Below, piece after piece: positions 33,120-41,125 of a DNA stretch of 64,000 nt (the first letter of the stretch is position 1; each line of letters starts with the position of its first letter). Origin of the DNA: Nakamurella sp. PAMC28650. Lineage in GTDB: Bacteria > Actinomycetota > Actinomycetes > Mycobacteriales > Nakamurellaceae. The stretch covers positions 1,860,001-1,924,000 of the forward strand of contig NZ_CP060298.1 of assembly GCF_014303395.1 (NCBI RefSeq), written 5' to 3'. The position numbers were made by a program, and so were the translations under genes. The notes below the pieces were generated by a model, which was not told the DNA's origin, searched no databases, and saw only the letters and a list, made by a program, of their open reading frames with translations.

Positions 33120-34601
33120 TCAACCGACCTTGGTCCGCTTGCGGGTCATGGTGTCCATCGACATGTCCTCCAGCTCCATGCCTTTGGTCTCGGGAATCTT
33201 GGCGAGCACGAAGAAGAACGACAACAGGGCGAACAGCGCATAGATGCCGTAGGTGAATCCGAGCGAGAAGTCCCGCAGCGGCGGGAACGTCACCGTGATG
33301 ATGAAGTTGAAGATCCAGTTCGCGGCCGTGGCGATGGCCATCGCCATCGCGCGGATCCGGTTCGGGAACATCTCCCCGAGCAGCACCCACATCACCGGGC
33401 CCCACGATGCACCGAAGAACACCACGAAAAGGTTGGCGCAGATCAGTGTCGCTACACCCCAGAAGCCGGAGAGTTGGGGCGCCAGGACACCTTTGGAATC
33501 GGCCACCAGGGTCGCCTGGGCGAAGCCGATGGACATCACGGCCAGCGAGACGAACATCCCGACGGAGCCGATCAGCAGCAGCCTGCGCCGGCCGATCCGG
33601 TCGACCAGCAGGATGGCGATGACGGTCACCACGACGTTCGTGACGGACGTGATCACCGACGCGGTGTAGGAGAAGGAGTCCTTGAAGCCGACCGACTTCC
33701 AGAGTGACGTCGAGTAGTAGAAGATCACGTTGATTCCGACCAGTTGCTGGAACGCGGCCAGCAGGATCCCGACCCAGACCAGCGGATGCAGACCGAAACG
33801 CCGCCCCCGCAGATCCTTGAACGACGGCTTGTCCTCGCGGGTGACGGACTTGCGGATGTCGACGATCCGCTCGTCGATCTGCTCGGGCGTTTCACCCAGC
33901 ACGCGACGGAGCACCTTCGCGGCCGCCTCGTCCTTGCCCCTGGCCACCAGGAACCGCGGTGATTCCGGGATGCCGAGCGAGAGCAGCCCGTAGATGATCG
34001 AGGGCACCACGCCGACCAGGAACATCCAGCGCCAGGCCTGCAGGCCGAACCAGGTCGTGGCCAGCGCACCGCCGTTGCCGCCGGCCAGCCACGCGTCCGA
34101 CAGCAGCGCGACGAAGATGCCGAGCACGATGGCCATCTGCTGCAGCGAGGCCAGTCGGCCGCGCAGACCTGCCGGGGCGACCTCGGAGATGTAGGTGGGC
34201 CCGATGACCGACGCCACGCCGATGCCGAGACCGCCGATGAAGCGCCAGATCCCGAGTTCGACGACCGAGAACGACAGGCCGGACCCGATCGAGGAGACCA
34301 GGAACAGCACGGCCCCGATCAGCATCACTCGCGGGCGTCCCCAACGGTCGGCCAGCATCCCCGCGTACCAGGCGCCGACGGCCGAGCCGATCAGTGCGAC
34401 CGCCACCACGAAGCCGGTGACCCCCGAGCCGAGCGAGAAGTGGCTCTTGATCGAGTCGACCGCGCCGTTGATGACAGAGGTGTCGAATCCGAAGAGAAAT
34501 CCGCCGACTGCGGCGGCCACGGAGATCGCCGTCGCCCTCGCCGGGTGCCGCTCGCCGTGATCGGAGTAGCGCGTATCCCGCGCCGGCATCCTGTCCACCA
34601 T
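33120..34601 (-). CDS. MFS sugar porter
   Basis: 493 residues of the sugar porter family (XylE/GalP/AraE type). The hallmarks are all present: GGFLFGFDTSVINGAV in TM1, AGMLADRWGRPR, PTYISEVAPAGLRGRLASLQQ, PESPRFLVARG after TM6, DRIGRRRLLLIG between TM8 and TM9, and the C-terminal PETKGMELEDM. It imports a monosaccharide with protons. No sugar kinase or regulator is adjacent, so the substrate is open. Confidence 0.94.
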   Translation of the reverse strand: MVDRMPARDTRYSDHGERHPARATAISVAAAVGGFLFGFDTSVINGAVDSIKSHFSLGSGVTGFVVAVALIGSAVGAWYAGMLADRWGRPRVMLIGAVLFLVSSIGSGLSFSVVELGIWRFIGGLGIGVASVIGPTYISEVAPAGLRGRLASLQQMAIVLGIFVALLSDAWLAGGNGGALATTWFGLQAWRWMFLVGVVPSIIYGLLSLGIPESPRFLVARGKDEAAAKVLRRVLGETPEQIDERIVDIRKSVTREDKPSFKDLRGRRFGLHPLVWVGILLAAFQQLVGINVIFYYSTSLWKSVGFKDSFSYTASVITSVTNVVVTVIAILLVDRIGRRRLLLIGSVGMFVSLAVMSIGFAQATLVADSKGVLAPQLSGFWGVATLICANLFVVFFGASWGPVMWVLLGEMFPNRIRAMAMAIATAANWIFNFIITVTFPPLRDFSLGFTYGIYALFALLSFFFVLAKIPETKGMELEDMSMDTMTRKRTKVG

Positions 34602-34746
34602 GTCAGACCTGGCCTTTCTTCACCGGGGAATCGTCGCGAGAAGACGACACCCGATCCGTACCCCGTCCCCGGCCCGGGTAATCGTCGGCGCCGTCGATGC
34701 TGCGCACCTCGTGCCGGGCTTCCCCGTCCGGTGTGTGGTCCCTACG

Positions 34747-35079
34747 ATGGCAGGCATGGGTAAGCGTCCTATCGAGGTCCCCGACCTCATCGGCCTGACG
34801 TTCGCCGACGCCCGTTTGATCGGTGAGAGCGCCGGTCTCGTGGTCGTCGGTCACGCTCCGGACGGCAGTGCGGTGGACCAGGACTCGGAGGGCATCGTCG
34901 TCGAGCAGACGCCGGCGGCACCGGCCGTGGCCGTCCGCGGGGACGTGCTCGACCTCCGGGTCGGACGGGGCGATGGCCGCGCCAAGGATCCGGAACCGCG
35001 CCGGCCGCCTCCCCTGCTCAGTACCGATCTGGCTGACCTGGGCGACCCGGACGGCGACCTGGAACTGGTTCCCGCCTGA
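34747..35079 (+). CDS. Small single-PASTA-domain protein
   Basis: About 110 residues from ATG 34747 (or ATG 34756). Residues ~8-75 form one PASTA domain (IEVPDLIGLTFADARLIGESAGLVVVGHAP...GIVVEQTPAAPAVAVRGDVLDLRVG). PASTA domains bind muropeptides or beta-lactams when extracellular, but there is no signal peptide or membrane segment, so this copy is probably cytoplasmic. The C-terminal ~35 residues are acidic and Pro-rich. Confidence 0.75.
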   Translation: MAGMGKRPIEVPDLIGLTFADARLIGESAGLVVVGHAPDGSAVDQDSEGIVVEQTPAAPAVAVRGDVLDLRVGRGDGRAKDPEPRRPPPLLSTDLADLGDPDGDLELVPA

Positions 35080-35159
35080 CCGTCTGCCGATGCCCGTCAG
35101 AGGCGGGGCATGATGTTCGTGGGTCGACGACGACCCGACGACCCACAAGGAGCGCACCG

Positions 35160-35495
35160 ATGACCCAGCCAGCAGCAGGTCCTGTCCACGTGGTCGCCGT
35201 GATCACCGGAAAGCCCGGAACCGGCGACGTGCTCGAGCCCATGCTCATCGCCCTGGCCGAGGGAACCCACACGGAGCCGGACTGTCTTCTCTACGGCCTG
35301 CAGCGCGGGTTGGAGAACCCCGATCAGTTCACCACCGTCGAGAAGTGGACCTCGACCGACGCACTGGCCGCACATCTGAGCACCCCGCACGTGCAGACGG
35401 CTCTCGGATCGGCCGGTGAGTACCTGGCCGAGCCTCCACTGATCATCCCGAGCCTGCCGGTCGCGGCCGGCGATGCGAGCAAGAGCGCCTACTGA
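35160..35495 (+). CDS. Antibiotic biosynthesis monooxygenase (ABM) domain protein
   Basis: 111 residues, ribosome site AAGGAGCGCACCG then ATG 35160. Short ferredoxin-fold ABM features: VHVVAVITGKPGTGDVLEPMLIALAEGTHTEPDCLLYGLQRGLENPDQFTTVEKWTSTDALAAHLSTPHVQ. Members include quinol monooxygenase YgiN and heme-degrading proteins; most act on small aromatics without a cofactor. No informative neighbours. Confidence 0.85.
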   Translation: MTQPAAGPVHVVAVITGKPGTGDVLEPMLIALAEGTHTEPDCLLYGLQRGLENPDQFTTVEKWTSTDALAAHLSTPHVQTALGSAGEYLAEPPLIIPSLPVAAGDASKSAY

Positions 35496-35839
35496 TCTGC
35501 GCTCCGCCACGTGCGGCGATGTTGCCGCCCGCCCGACTGGTGGCCGGGGCCGGTTAACGGCCGGACCAGTCGTTTGTCGGTCGTTTGTCGGTCGTTGGTC
35601 GGTCGGTGATGGCGGACGTGCAGTGTGGCGGTGTACAAATACGTCATGTCCTGCCTCCCCGTCCTCGAGCCGTTCTGGCCCGGCCGACGTGGCGACGCGT
35701 TCGATGGCTGGTGTCCGCAGGGCTGATCGTCATGCCCTCTGGTCCACTGCGGCAGCCTGCCCCGACCTCTGCGGTGACGACGGCCCCCTTCCCTGCTCCC
35801 GACGGCCGTCCTCCCCTCCTGCAAAGGTCCACGAACATC
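35496..35839. other. 344-bp spacer with an 11-bp tandem repeat
   Basis: GTCGTTTGTCG occurs at 35569 and 35580, followed by GTCGTTGGTCG at 35591 and a partial fourth unit. The rest is promoter/leader space before the carbonic anhydrase, with a GCAAAGG ribosome-site-like run at 35821-35827; no gene is supported. Confidence 0.55.
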
Positions 35840-36328
35840 ATGTCTGCCACCGACGAATACCTGACGAACAACCGCGCCTACGCCGCCACCTTCACCGGCC
35901 CGCTCCCATTGCCGCCGTCCAAGCACGTCGCCGTCCTGGCCTGCATGGACGCCCGCCTCGACGTCTATCGGCTCCTCGGTCTCGGGGACGGCGAATCGCA
36001 CGTGATCCGCAACGCGGGCGGAGTGGTCACCGATGACGAGATCCGCTCGCTGGCCATCAGCCAACGTCTGCTCGGTACCAGGGAGATCATCCTGATCCAC
36101 CACACCGACTGCGGCATGCTGACTTTCACCGATGATGCGTTCAAGGCCGGGATCGCCGAGGAGGTCGGCGTGAAGCCCCCTTGGTCACCGGAGTCGTTCA
36201 CCGACCTGGGCGCCGACGTCCGGCAGTCCATCGCCCGGATCAGGAACAGCCCCTACATCCCGTACACCGATCAGGTCCGTGGATTCGTCTTCGACGTCGC
36301 CACCGGCCTGCTCGACGAGGTCGTCTGA
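35840..36328 (+). CDS. Beta-class carbonic anhydrase
   Basis: 162 residues, a short beta-carbonic anhydrase. Zinc ligands: Cys and the Asp-Arg dyad in VLACMDARLDV, and the HTDCGML His/Cys pair. Other family blocks are SHVIRNAGGVVTDDEIRSLAISQRLLGTREIILIHHTDCG and PYTDQVRGFVFDVATGLLDEV. Interconverts CO2 and bicarbonate. The ATG at 35840 sits after ACGAACATC. The downstream DUF4395 gene is on the same strand ~100 bp away. Confidence 0.93.
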   Translation: MSATDEYLTNNRAYAATFTGPLPLPPSKHVAVLACMDARLDVYRLLGLGDGESHVIRNAGGVVTDDEIRSLAISQRLLGTREIILIHHTDCGMLTFTDDAFKAGIAEEVGVKPPWSPESFTDLGADVRQSIARIRNSPYIPYTDQVRGFVFDVATGLLDEVV

Positions 36329-36643
36329 CCTTTCCTCCCACGGGCCGACCTGTCCGGTTGGAATGGCCCCGTCGGAAAGTCCCGTTGGACCCCGTTGAAA
36401 TAGCCCCGTCGCTCCTACCGTTGAGGTCATCGTGCCCAGTAAATTGCTCACCTTCCCCAACCCGGTCAACGAGTACGCCGCGAGGTCCGTGGCCGGCATG
36501 GTGGTGTTGCTGACGGCGGCCACCCTGGTGTTCCGCACGGAGTGGCTCCTCTGGCCACTGGCGGTCGGATTCCTGCTCAGAGTTGCCGCCGGGCCACGAT
36601 TCTCACCCTTCGGGCAGCTGGCGACCAGATGGGTCGCGCCTAG

Positions 36644-37623
36644 AGCGTGTCTGCTAATCAATCGGCGCCTCGACGTTGATGATCTTCCTATGGCGCGTAC
36701 AGGAGTGATCTCGGACGAGTTCTGGGCGGTGGTCGAGCCGTTGATGCCGGCCTACGGTGGTCGGCGTGGCCGTCCGTGGAACGATCACCGCGAGATGCTC
36801 GAGGCGATCTGCTGGCGCTACCGGACGGGCTCGCCGTGGCGGGATCTGCCGACCGAGCTGGGTCGTTGGCAGACGGTGTGGGCACGGCATTTCCGCTGGT
36901 CAACCGACGGTACCTATGACCGGATCTTGGTGGCCGCGAAACGGGCTGGGTTTGTCCAGGACGTTGAGGGTGACGCCGTCATCGAGTTGCTGTCGGTGGA
37001 TTCCACGGTGGTGCGCGCGCACTAGCACGCGGCCGGGGCTCGCAAGAGCGTCACCTCGGAGGTCGTTTCGACGGTCGAGCAGGACACAGGGGGCACCATC
37101 GAATGACAAGAATTTTCCGGTCGAACCCGCTGACCACGCGTTGGGCCGATCCCGGGGCGGTCTGTCGACGAAGATCCATTCCTTGACCGATCAGCGGGCC
37201 TGCCCTGTGACGGTGATCCTGACGCCCGGCCAGGCCGGCGACAATCCCCAGTTGGTGCCGTTGTTGGATCTGCACCGCCGGCAGCAGCGGGGCGTTCGGG
37301 CCCGCCGGTTCCGGGTACTGGCCGATCGCGCGTATTCGCATCCCTCCACTCGGAAGGAGTTGCGGCGCAGACGTATCGGCAACACCATTCCGCAGCGCAG
37401 TGACCAGCAGGCCCATCGTCAGGCGAAGGGTTCACGCGGTGGCCGCCCACCAGGATTTGAAGCCGAGGAGTACAAACGCCGCAACGCCGTCGAACGCGGA
37501 TACGCCCGTCTGAAACAGTGGCGCGGCATCGCCACCCGCTATGACAAACACGCCCTGACATTCCTTGGCGGTGTCCATCTGGCCGCCAGCGTGCTGCACC
37601 TCCGCTGAATTACCAGACACGCT
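36644..37623 (+). mobile_element. IS5-family-like insertion sequence (980 bp)
   Basis: Flanked by CTAG duplications at 36640-36643 and 37624-37627. Ends are inverted repeats: AGCGTGTCTGCTAAT at the left and, read inward from the right end, AGCGTGTCTGGTAAT (14 of 15). Contains a transposase in two frames as in the IS427 group of IS5. Inserted in the sense orientation within DUF4395. Confidence 0.88.
36690..37608 (+). pseudogene. IS5/IS427-like transposase, probably broken
   Basis: The first frame (ATG 36690) encodes GVISDEFWAVVEPLMPAYGGRRGRPWNDHREMLEAICWRYRTGSPWRDLPTELG...LSVDSTVVRAH and stops at TAG 37023-37025. The codon would be CAG in the usual DSTVVRAHQHAAGA, so it looks like a nonsense change. 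The same frame meets another TGA near 37102. The second frame (roughly 37100-37608) encodes LGRSRGGLSTKIHSLTDQ, RVLADRAYSHPSTRKELRRR and the Glu region RRNAVERGYARLKQWRGIATRYDK. The IS427 group normally joins two ORFs by frameshifting. Here a nonsense codon plus the frame change suggests it is inactive, though the frameshift alone would not. Confidence 0.75.
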
Positions 37624-37914
37624 CTAGGCTCGGCCCGGCGAAACTGGTTCCCGGTCCGCCGAAGCGGTTCGCGCAGGCCATCGGGGCGACCCTGAGCGTC
37701 GCCGCGCTGATCACCTTCTACGCAGGTGCTCCGGTGGTGGCCTGGGTCCTCGTCGGCCTGATCACCGCGGCAGCCCTGCTGGAGTCGGCGCTGGGGATCT
37801 GTCTGGGCTGCACGGTCTTCGGCCGTCTGCAGGCGATGGGCGTCATTCCCGCGTCGGTCTGCGAAGCCTGCAATGACGTCCGACTCCGTCACAAGGTCGC
37901 CGCCACCACCTGAC

Positions 37915-38199
37915 CCCCTGCGGATTCCGGTCTGCCCGCCAGACCGCCGCCCGCCACACCGCCGCCCGCCGCCCTGGGCGCATACCGCCGCCCGCCGACC
38001 CTGGGCGCATACCGTTCTCCCCGCCACCCACGGAAATGCCCTCCCGGGTCGATCATTCGGCCCGGGAGGGCATTCCCGTATGCGCCCAGAGAACCGCGCC
38101 CTGATTCAGCGATGGATGGCACAAGAACGGCTACACCGTAATCGATGTCGAGGTGAATCGCTTCACGGGGAATCAGGATCGGACACTATCCGGTACGGG
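37915..38199. other. Spacer with tandem 27-bp repeat and nested hairpin
   Basis: No gene. A 27-bp unit beginning CCCTGGGCGCATACCG occurs at 37972 and 37999. The nested inverted repeat at 38001-38089 is listed separately. The remaining ~110 bases lead to the promoter of the sulfur operon. Confidence 0.5.
38001..38089. terminator. Strong nested inverted repeat, probable bidirectional terminator
   Basis: An inner stem, GGAAATGCCCTCCCGGG (38032-38048) against CCCGGGAGGGCATTCCC (38061-38077), pairs at 16 of 17 positions with a 12-base loop. An outer stem, CTGGGCGCATAC (38001-38012) against GTATGCGCCCAG (38078-38089), is perfect. Because the outer 5' arm is also present in the upstream 27-bp repeat, two alternative outer pairings are possible. 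It lies between the split DUF4395 gene and the sulfur operon. Confidence 0.65.
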
Positions 38200-38229
38200 T
38201 TGACCGGGGCCGCCGATGTGGGTTACGTT
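38200..38229 (+). promoter_or_regulatory. Promoter of the riboswitch-controlled aminotransferase operon
   Basis: TTGACC and TACGTT separated by 18 bases look like -35 and -10 elements for the vegetative sigma factor. The -10 ends 10 bases before the first base of the riboswitch at 38239, placing the transcription start at or close to the aptamer. Confidence 0.5.
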
Positions 38230-38238
38230 CCTCCGGTA

Positions 38239-38317
38239 GGTCATGAGTTCCAGCGTGAAGCTCCGGCTCGCTGGACGGCAACCCTCCTCACGTGGCGGGG
38301 TGCTCCGGATGACGACC
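38239..38317 (+). ncRNA. SAM-IV-type riboswitch
   Basis: Begins GGUCAUGAGUUCCAGC, with the core GCUCGCUGGACGGCAACC, CUCACGUGGCGGGGUGC and the closing GGAUGACGACC. Pairing arms differ from the copy at 22375-22453 in a compensatory manner (GCUGGAC where the other has GCUGGCC, matched by CCAGC/UUCCAGC changes). It lies ~75 bases upstream of a Cys-containing leader ORF and ~320 bases upstream of the aminotransferase gene, so the operon may have two layers of control. Confidence 0.88.
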
Positions 38318-38393
38318 TGGCGTTGCTCGTAGGAGAACAACGCAAGCGCGTGGTTGCCGGACGGCAGTCATTTCCTGGAGATGGAAGTTCACC

Positions 38394-38513
38394 GTGATCG
38401 CTCGACAGCTCTCTGCTGTGGCTCCGGTTCTGGGTGTGTCCCTGCTCGGCGTGTGTCGTCGCCACGTCGATCTGCAGCGGGTATCCAGCGCACTCTGTTG
38501 CGTCACCTCCTGA
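38394..38513 (+). CDS. Cysteine-containing leader peptide (putative attenuator)
   Basis: 39 residues from GTG 38394, with GGAAG six bases upstream. It ends CRRHVDLQRVSSALCC followed by VTS. The (R)xHVDLxRxxSALC pattern is that of short leader peptides found upstream of sulfur-assimilation genes in actinobacteria, for which cysteine-responsive attenuation has been shown in mycobacterial examples. Codons 35-36 are adjacent Cys codons (TGT TGC), and another Cys lies at 21, so ribosome stalling at low cysteine is plausible. A small hairpin (TGACC-AGC-GGTCA) follows the stop. It lies between a SAM-IV riboswitch and the aminotransferase. Confidence 0.65.
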   Translation: MIARQLSAVAPVLGVSLLGVCRRHVDLQRVSSALCCVTS

Positions 38514-38639
38514 TCGAATCCGACCGGATGCATCCCTGACCAGCGGTCACGGTGTGCTGCCGCTCTTCCCCTCTACCTCGAGGTCGCCCACCGGGCGTTC
38601 CGGAGGTCTCTTCTGCATCCCCACATTCTGGAGTCTTCC

Positions 38640-39863
38640 GTGCCAGCAACTATCGATCGGGCCGGCGTGCCCGAGCAGGAAACCGCGGTCCGGGTCGCGG
38701 CCCGCGTGTCTGCACTGTCGACCGCGGCGCCGTTCGCCCGTCCGGCCCGTCAACCGGGTGGGCCCGCGCCCATTCTGCTGGTCAGCGGTGCACCGGCCCC
38801 CGAATCCCTGCCACTGGCGGACTTCCGCCGGGCAGCAGATCACATCTTCGCGGATCGGCCCGGGGGCGAGGCGGCTCTTGACTACGGCCCCCACGCCGGA
38901 CTCCCCGGGCTGCGGGAGTGGATCGGACGTCGGGAGGATGCGGATCCCGCCCAGGTTCTGGTGACCAACGGTGCACTGCATGGGATCTCGCTGATCTTCA
39001 GTACCCTGTTGGATCACGGAGATGTGGTCGTGCTGGACGATCCGGTGTTCCCCGACACCGTCCGGATCGCCGAGCAGTACGGCGCCACCATACTGCCGGT
39101 CGCCGTCGGGAGCGACGGCATCGACGTGCAGGCGATCGCCGACCACCTCCGCGCCGGAGTACGGATCAAGGTCGTCTACACGGTGCCGGATTTCCACAAC
39201 CCCAGCGGTGGGGTGCTTCCCGCCTCCGACCGCCTCTGGCTGGTCGATCTGGCGGAGCGCTACGGCTTCGTGATCGTGTCCGACAACCCCTACCGTGACA
39301 CCACTTTCGGTGGTGGCTACGTCGACGATTTCGCGGTTGGGTCGAGTCACGTGGTCCGCGTGGGGACTTTCACCAAAACCCTCGGGGCCGGGTGGCGCCT
39401 CGGGTGGCTGATCGCTCCGCCATGGTTGGTGCCACATCTGGAGAACGTCCGCCGCCGCATCGATTTCCACTCGGGCACGGTCGGCCAGAGCATCGTCCTG
39501 GAACTGCTCGGCGAACCCGGCTGGTTCGACCGACTGCTCGTCCGCAACCGATCGATCCACCGGGAGAAGGCGGCGGTCTTCTCGAAAGCTCTGGCCGCAC
39601 ACACCTCTGGGGATCTGGAATTCACCGCACCCGACGGTGGGTTCTTCGTCTGGGCCACGCTGACCTCGCCGGAGCGCACGGCGGCGCCGCTCGTCTCGGC
39701 GGCAGCGGCGCGTGGCCTGTTGCTGACCTCCGGACGTCATTTCGCGGCCGACGGCGGTCGCCAATGGAACCGGCATCTCCGGTTCGCCTTTTCCGCGCCG
39801 ACCGTGGACCAGCTACCCGTTGCAGCACAACGACTTGCGGCTGCTCTCGACGACACCCGCTGA
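38640..39863 (+). CDS. PLP-dependent aminotransferase, class I/II (MocR-like catalytic domain)
   Basis: 407 residues from GTG 38640. Fold-type I blocks: LDYGPHAGLPGLREWIG, VLVTNGALHGISLIFSTLLDHGDVVVLDDPVFPDT, YTVPDFHNPSGGVLP, IVSDNPYRDTTF and the Schiff-base lysine in VGTFTKTLGAGWRLGWLIAP. The first ~45 residues are not part of the fold and no GntR domain is present. It resembles aminotransferases of the 2-aminoadipate/MocR group. Control by a SAM-IV riboswitch and a Cys leader peptide points to methionine or cysteine metabolism, for instance transamination of a sulfur amino acid or C-S lyase activity. Confidence 0.88.
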   Translation: MPATIDRAGVPEQETAVRVAARVSALSTAAPFARPARQPGGPAPILLVSGAPAPESLPLADFRRAADHIFADRPGGEAALDYGPHAGLPGLREWIGRREDADPAQVLVTNGALHGISLIFSTLLDHGDVVVLDDPVFPDTVRIAEQYGATILPVAVGSDGIDVQAIADHLRAGVRIKVVYTVPDFHNPSGGVLPASDRLWLVDLAERYGFVIVSDNPYRDTTFGGGYVDDFAVGSSHVVRVGTFTKTLGAGWRLGWLIAPPWLVPHLENVRRRIDFHSGTVGQSIVLELLGEPGWFDRLLVRNRSIHREKAAVFSKALAAHTSGDLEFTAPDGGFFVWATLTSPERTAAPLVSAAAARGLLLTSGRHFAADGGRQWNRHLRFAFSAPTVDQLPVAAQRLAAALDDTR

Positions 39864-39874
39864 CCTCCCCCTTT

Positions 39875-39955
39875 GGCATGGATCAAAGACGCAGGCATGG
39901 CTCAACATGACGAGTTCTGTCACTCGAGTCCCAAATCGCGCAAGTTGATCCATGC
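39875..39955. repeat. Interspersed hairpin element, copy 1 (inverted orientation)
   Basis: Starts with GGCATGGATCAAAG followed by a hairpin whose outer stem is GCATGG-c-TCAAC (39895-39906) with GTTGA-t-CCATGC (39944-39955). On the minus strand its loop contains ATTTGGGACTCGAGTGACAG, which matches the loop of the element at 61548-61633 with one change. Stem bases differ between copies but remain paired. It lies between the aminotransferase and the ABC transporter genes. Confidence 0.75.
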
Positions 39956-39976
39956 AGACCCCGAAAGGCAAGACTG

Positions 39977-41125
39977 ATGAACACTTTTCCACCGCAACAT
40001 CCTGCTCGACCGCACCGACCTGCCCGGCGGCAGCGACTGGGCCTGACGGTCGGCGCACTACTGGTCGCCCTGCTTGCCGGCGCGTGCAGCAGTGCCGCAG
40101 CATCGGTCACCGGGAGCTCAGCGAGCTCGGCCGGCTCGACCCGCTCCGCCGCACCGGCGAGCGGCGCCGCCGGGTCGGCCGCCGCCAATCGGTCCGGGCT
40201 CGACCTGACCGGCGTGACGCTGCGGATCGGGGACACCGGATATGCGCTGCAGCAACTGATCCTGCAGAAGGCCGGATTGGACAACACGCCCTACAAGATC
40301 ACCGACAGTGTCTTCCAGGGCGGCAATCTCCAGCTCGAGGCGCTCGGGGCCGGTGCGATCGACCTGGCCAACGCCAGTGAGATCCCACCGATCTTCGCGG
40401 CCCGGAGCGGGGGAGTGGGCAGCCTCGTCACGATCGCCGTCCGGCAGGGGACGACCCTCCTGCAGGAGGTGGTGGTGCCGGCCGGCAGCGCGATCACGAC
40501 GGTGGCCGACCTCCGGGGCAAGAAGGTGGCCTACGTGCAGAACACCACCGCCCACCTCTTCCTCTTCGAGAGCTTGAAGAAGGCGGGTCTGAACTGGGCG
40601 GACATCGCGCCGGTCGCCCTGTCGACCAGTGACGGTCTGGCGGCTCTGCTGTCCGGCCAGGTCGACGCGCTCGCCTCCTACGGCAATGCGATCATCACCG
40701 CCCACGCGAAGGGCGCGACCACGCTGGTCGACGCACGGGGTCTGCTGTCGGGCAACTACCCGTTCCTGGTCCTGCCCAAGACGCTCGCGGACCCGAAACT
40801 CGAGGCCGCGATCGTGGACTTCTTCTCCCGTGAGCAGCGCGCCTACAACTGGGCCAGGGCTCACCCCGACGAATGGGCAGCGGTGGTGGCGTCGCAGACG
40901 AAGCAGCCCGTGGCGCAGGCCAAGCAGACCTTCGTCGACGGGGAGAAGCAGCGGCCGAGCCGGTTCGTCACCGTGACCGACGCCGAGATCGCCTCGCAGC
41001 AGTCAGTTCTGGACACCTTCGTGGCTGCGGGCATCGTGAAGAAGTCGTTCGACATCAAGCCCTTCTGGACGACGTCGCTCAATCCCGACCTGACCAGGAT
41101 CGAGAGTGAGTACGTTGTCGGCTGA
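39977..41125 (+). CDS. ABC transporter substrate-binding lipoprotein (sulfonate/nitrate type)
   Basis: 382 residues. Signal with lipobox LLVALLAGAC and a Ser/Ala linker, so a lipoprotein. The mature part shows the NMT1/SsuA-like fold: LRIGDTGYALQQLILQKAGL, GGNLQLEALGAGAIDLANASEIPPIFAARSG, TVADLRGKKVAYVQNTTAHLFLFESLKKAGL, LSTSDGLAALLSGQVDALASYG. Relatives bind sulfonates, taurine or related organosulfur compounds. First gene of a transporter operon with permease (overlap 20 bases) and ATPase, placed beside SAM-controlled genes. Confidence 0.9.
   Translation: MNTFPPQHPARPHRPARRQRLGLTVGALLVALLAGACSSAAASVTGSSASSAGSTRSAAPASGAAGSAAANRSGLDLTGVTLRIGDTGYALQQLILQKAGLDNTPYKITDSVFQGGNLQLEALGAGAIDLANASEIPPIFAARSGGVGSLVTIAVRQGTTLLQEVVVPAGSAITTVADLRGKKVAYVQNTTAHLFLFESLKKAGLNWADIAPVALSTSDGLAALLSGQVDALASYGNAIITAHAKGATTLVDARGLLSGNYPFLVLPKTLADPKLEAAIVDFFSREQRAYNWARAHPDEWAAVVASQTKQPVAQAKQTFVDGEKQRPSRFVTVTDAEIASQQSVLDTFVAAGIVKKSFDIKPFWTTSLNPDLTRIESEYVVG

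Larger units (their letters stand above)
36432..37914 (+). pseudogene. DUF4395 membrane protein gene split by an IS element
   Basis: The 5' part (GTG 36432 to ~36643) encodes SKLLTFPNPVNEYAARSVAGMVVLLTAATLVF...FSPFGQLATRWVAPR. The 3' part after the IS (37624-37914) encodes RLGPAKLVPGPPKRFAQAIGATLSVAALITFYAG...LESALGICLGCTVFGRLQAMGVIPASVCEACNDV. Joining the halves across one CTAG gives a continuous ~160-residue DUF4395 protein with four membrane segments and the conserved LGICLGC Cys pair. DUF4395 genes often accompany thioredoxin or sulfurtransferase genes in actinobacteria, and this one borders the sulfur region. The insertion surely inactivates it. Confidence 0.88.
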
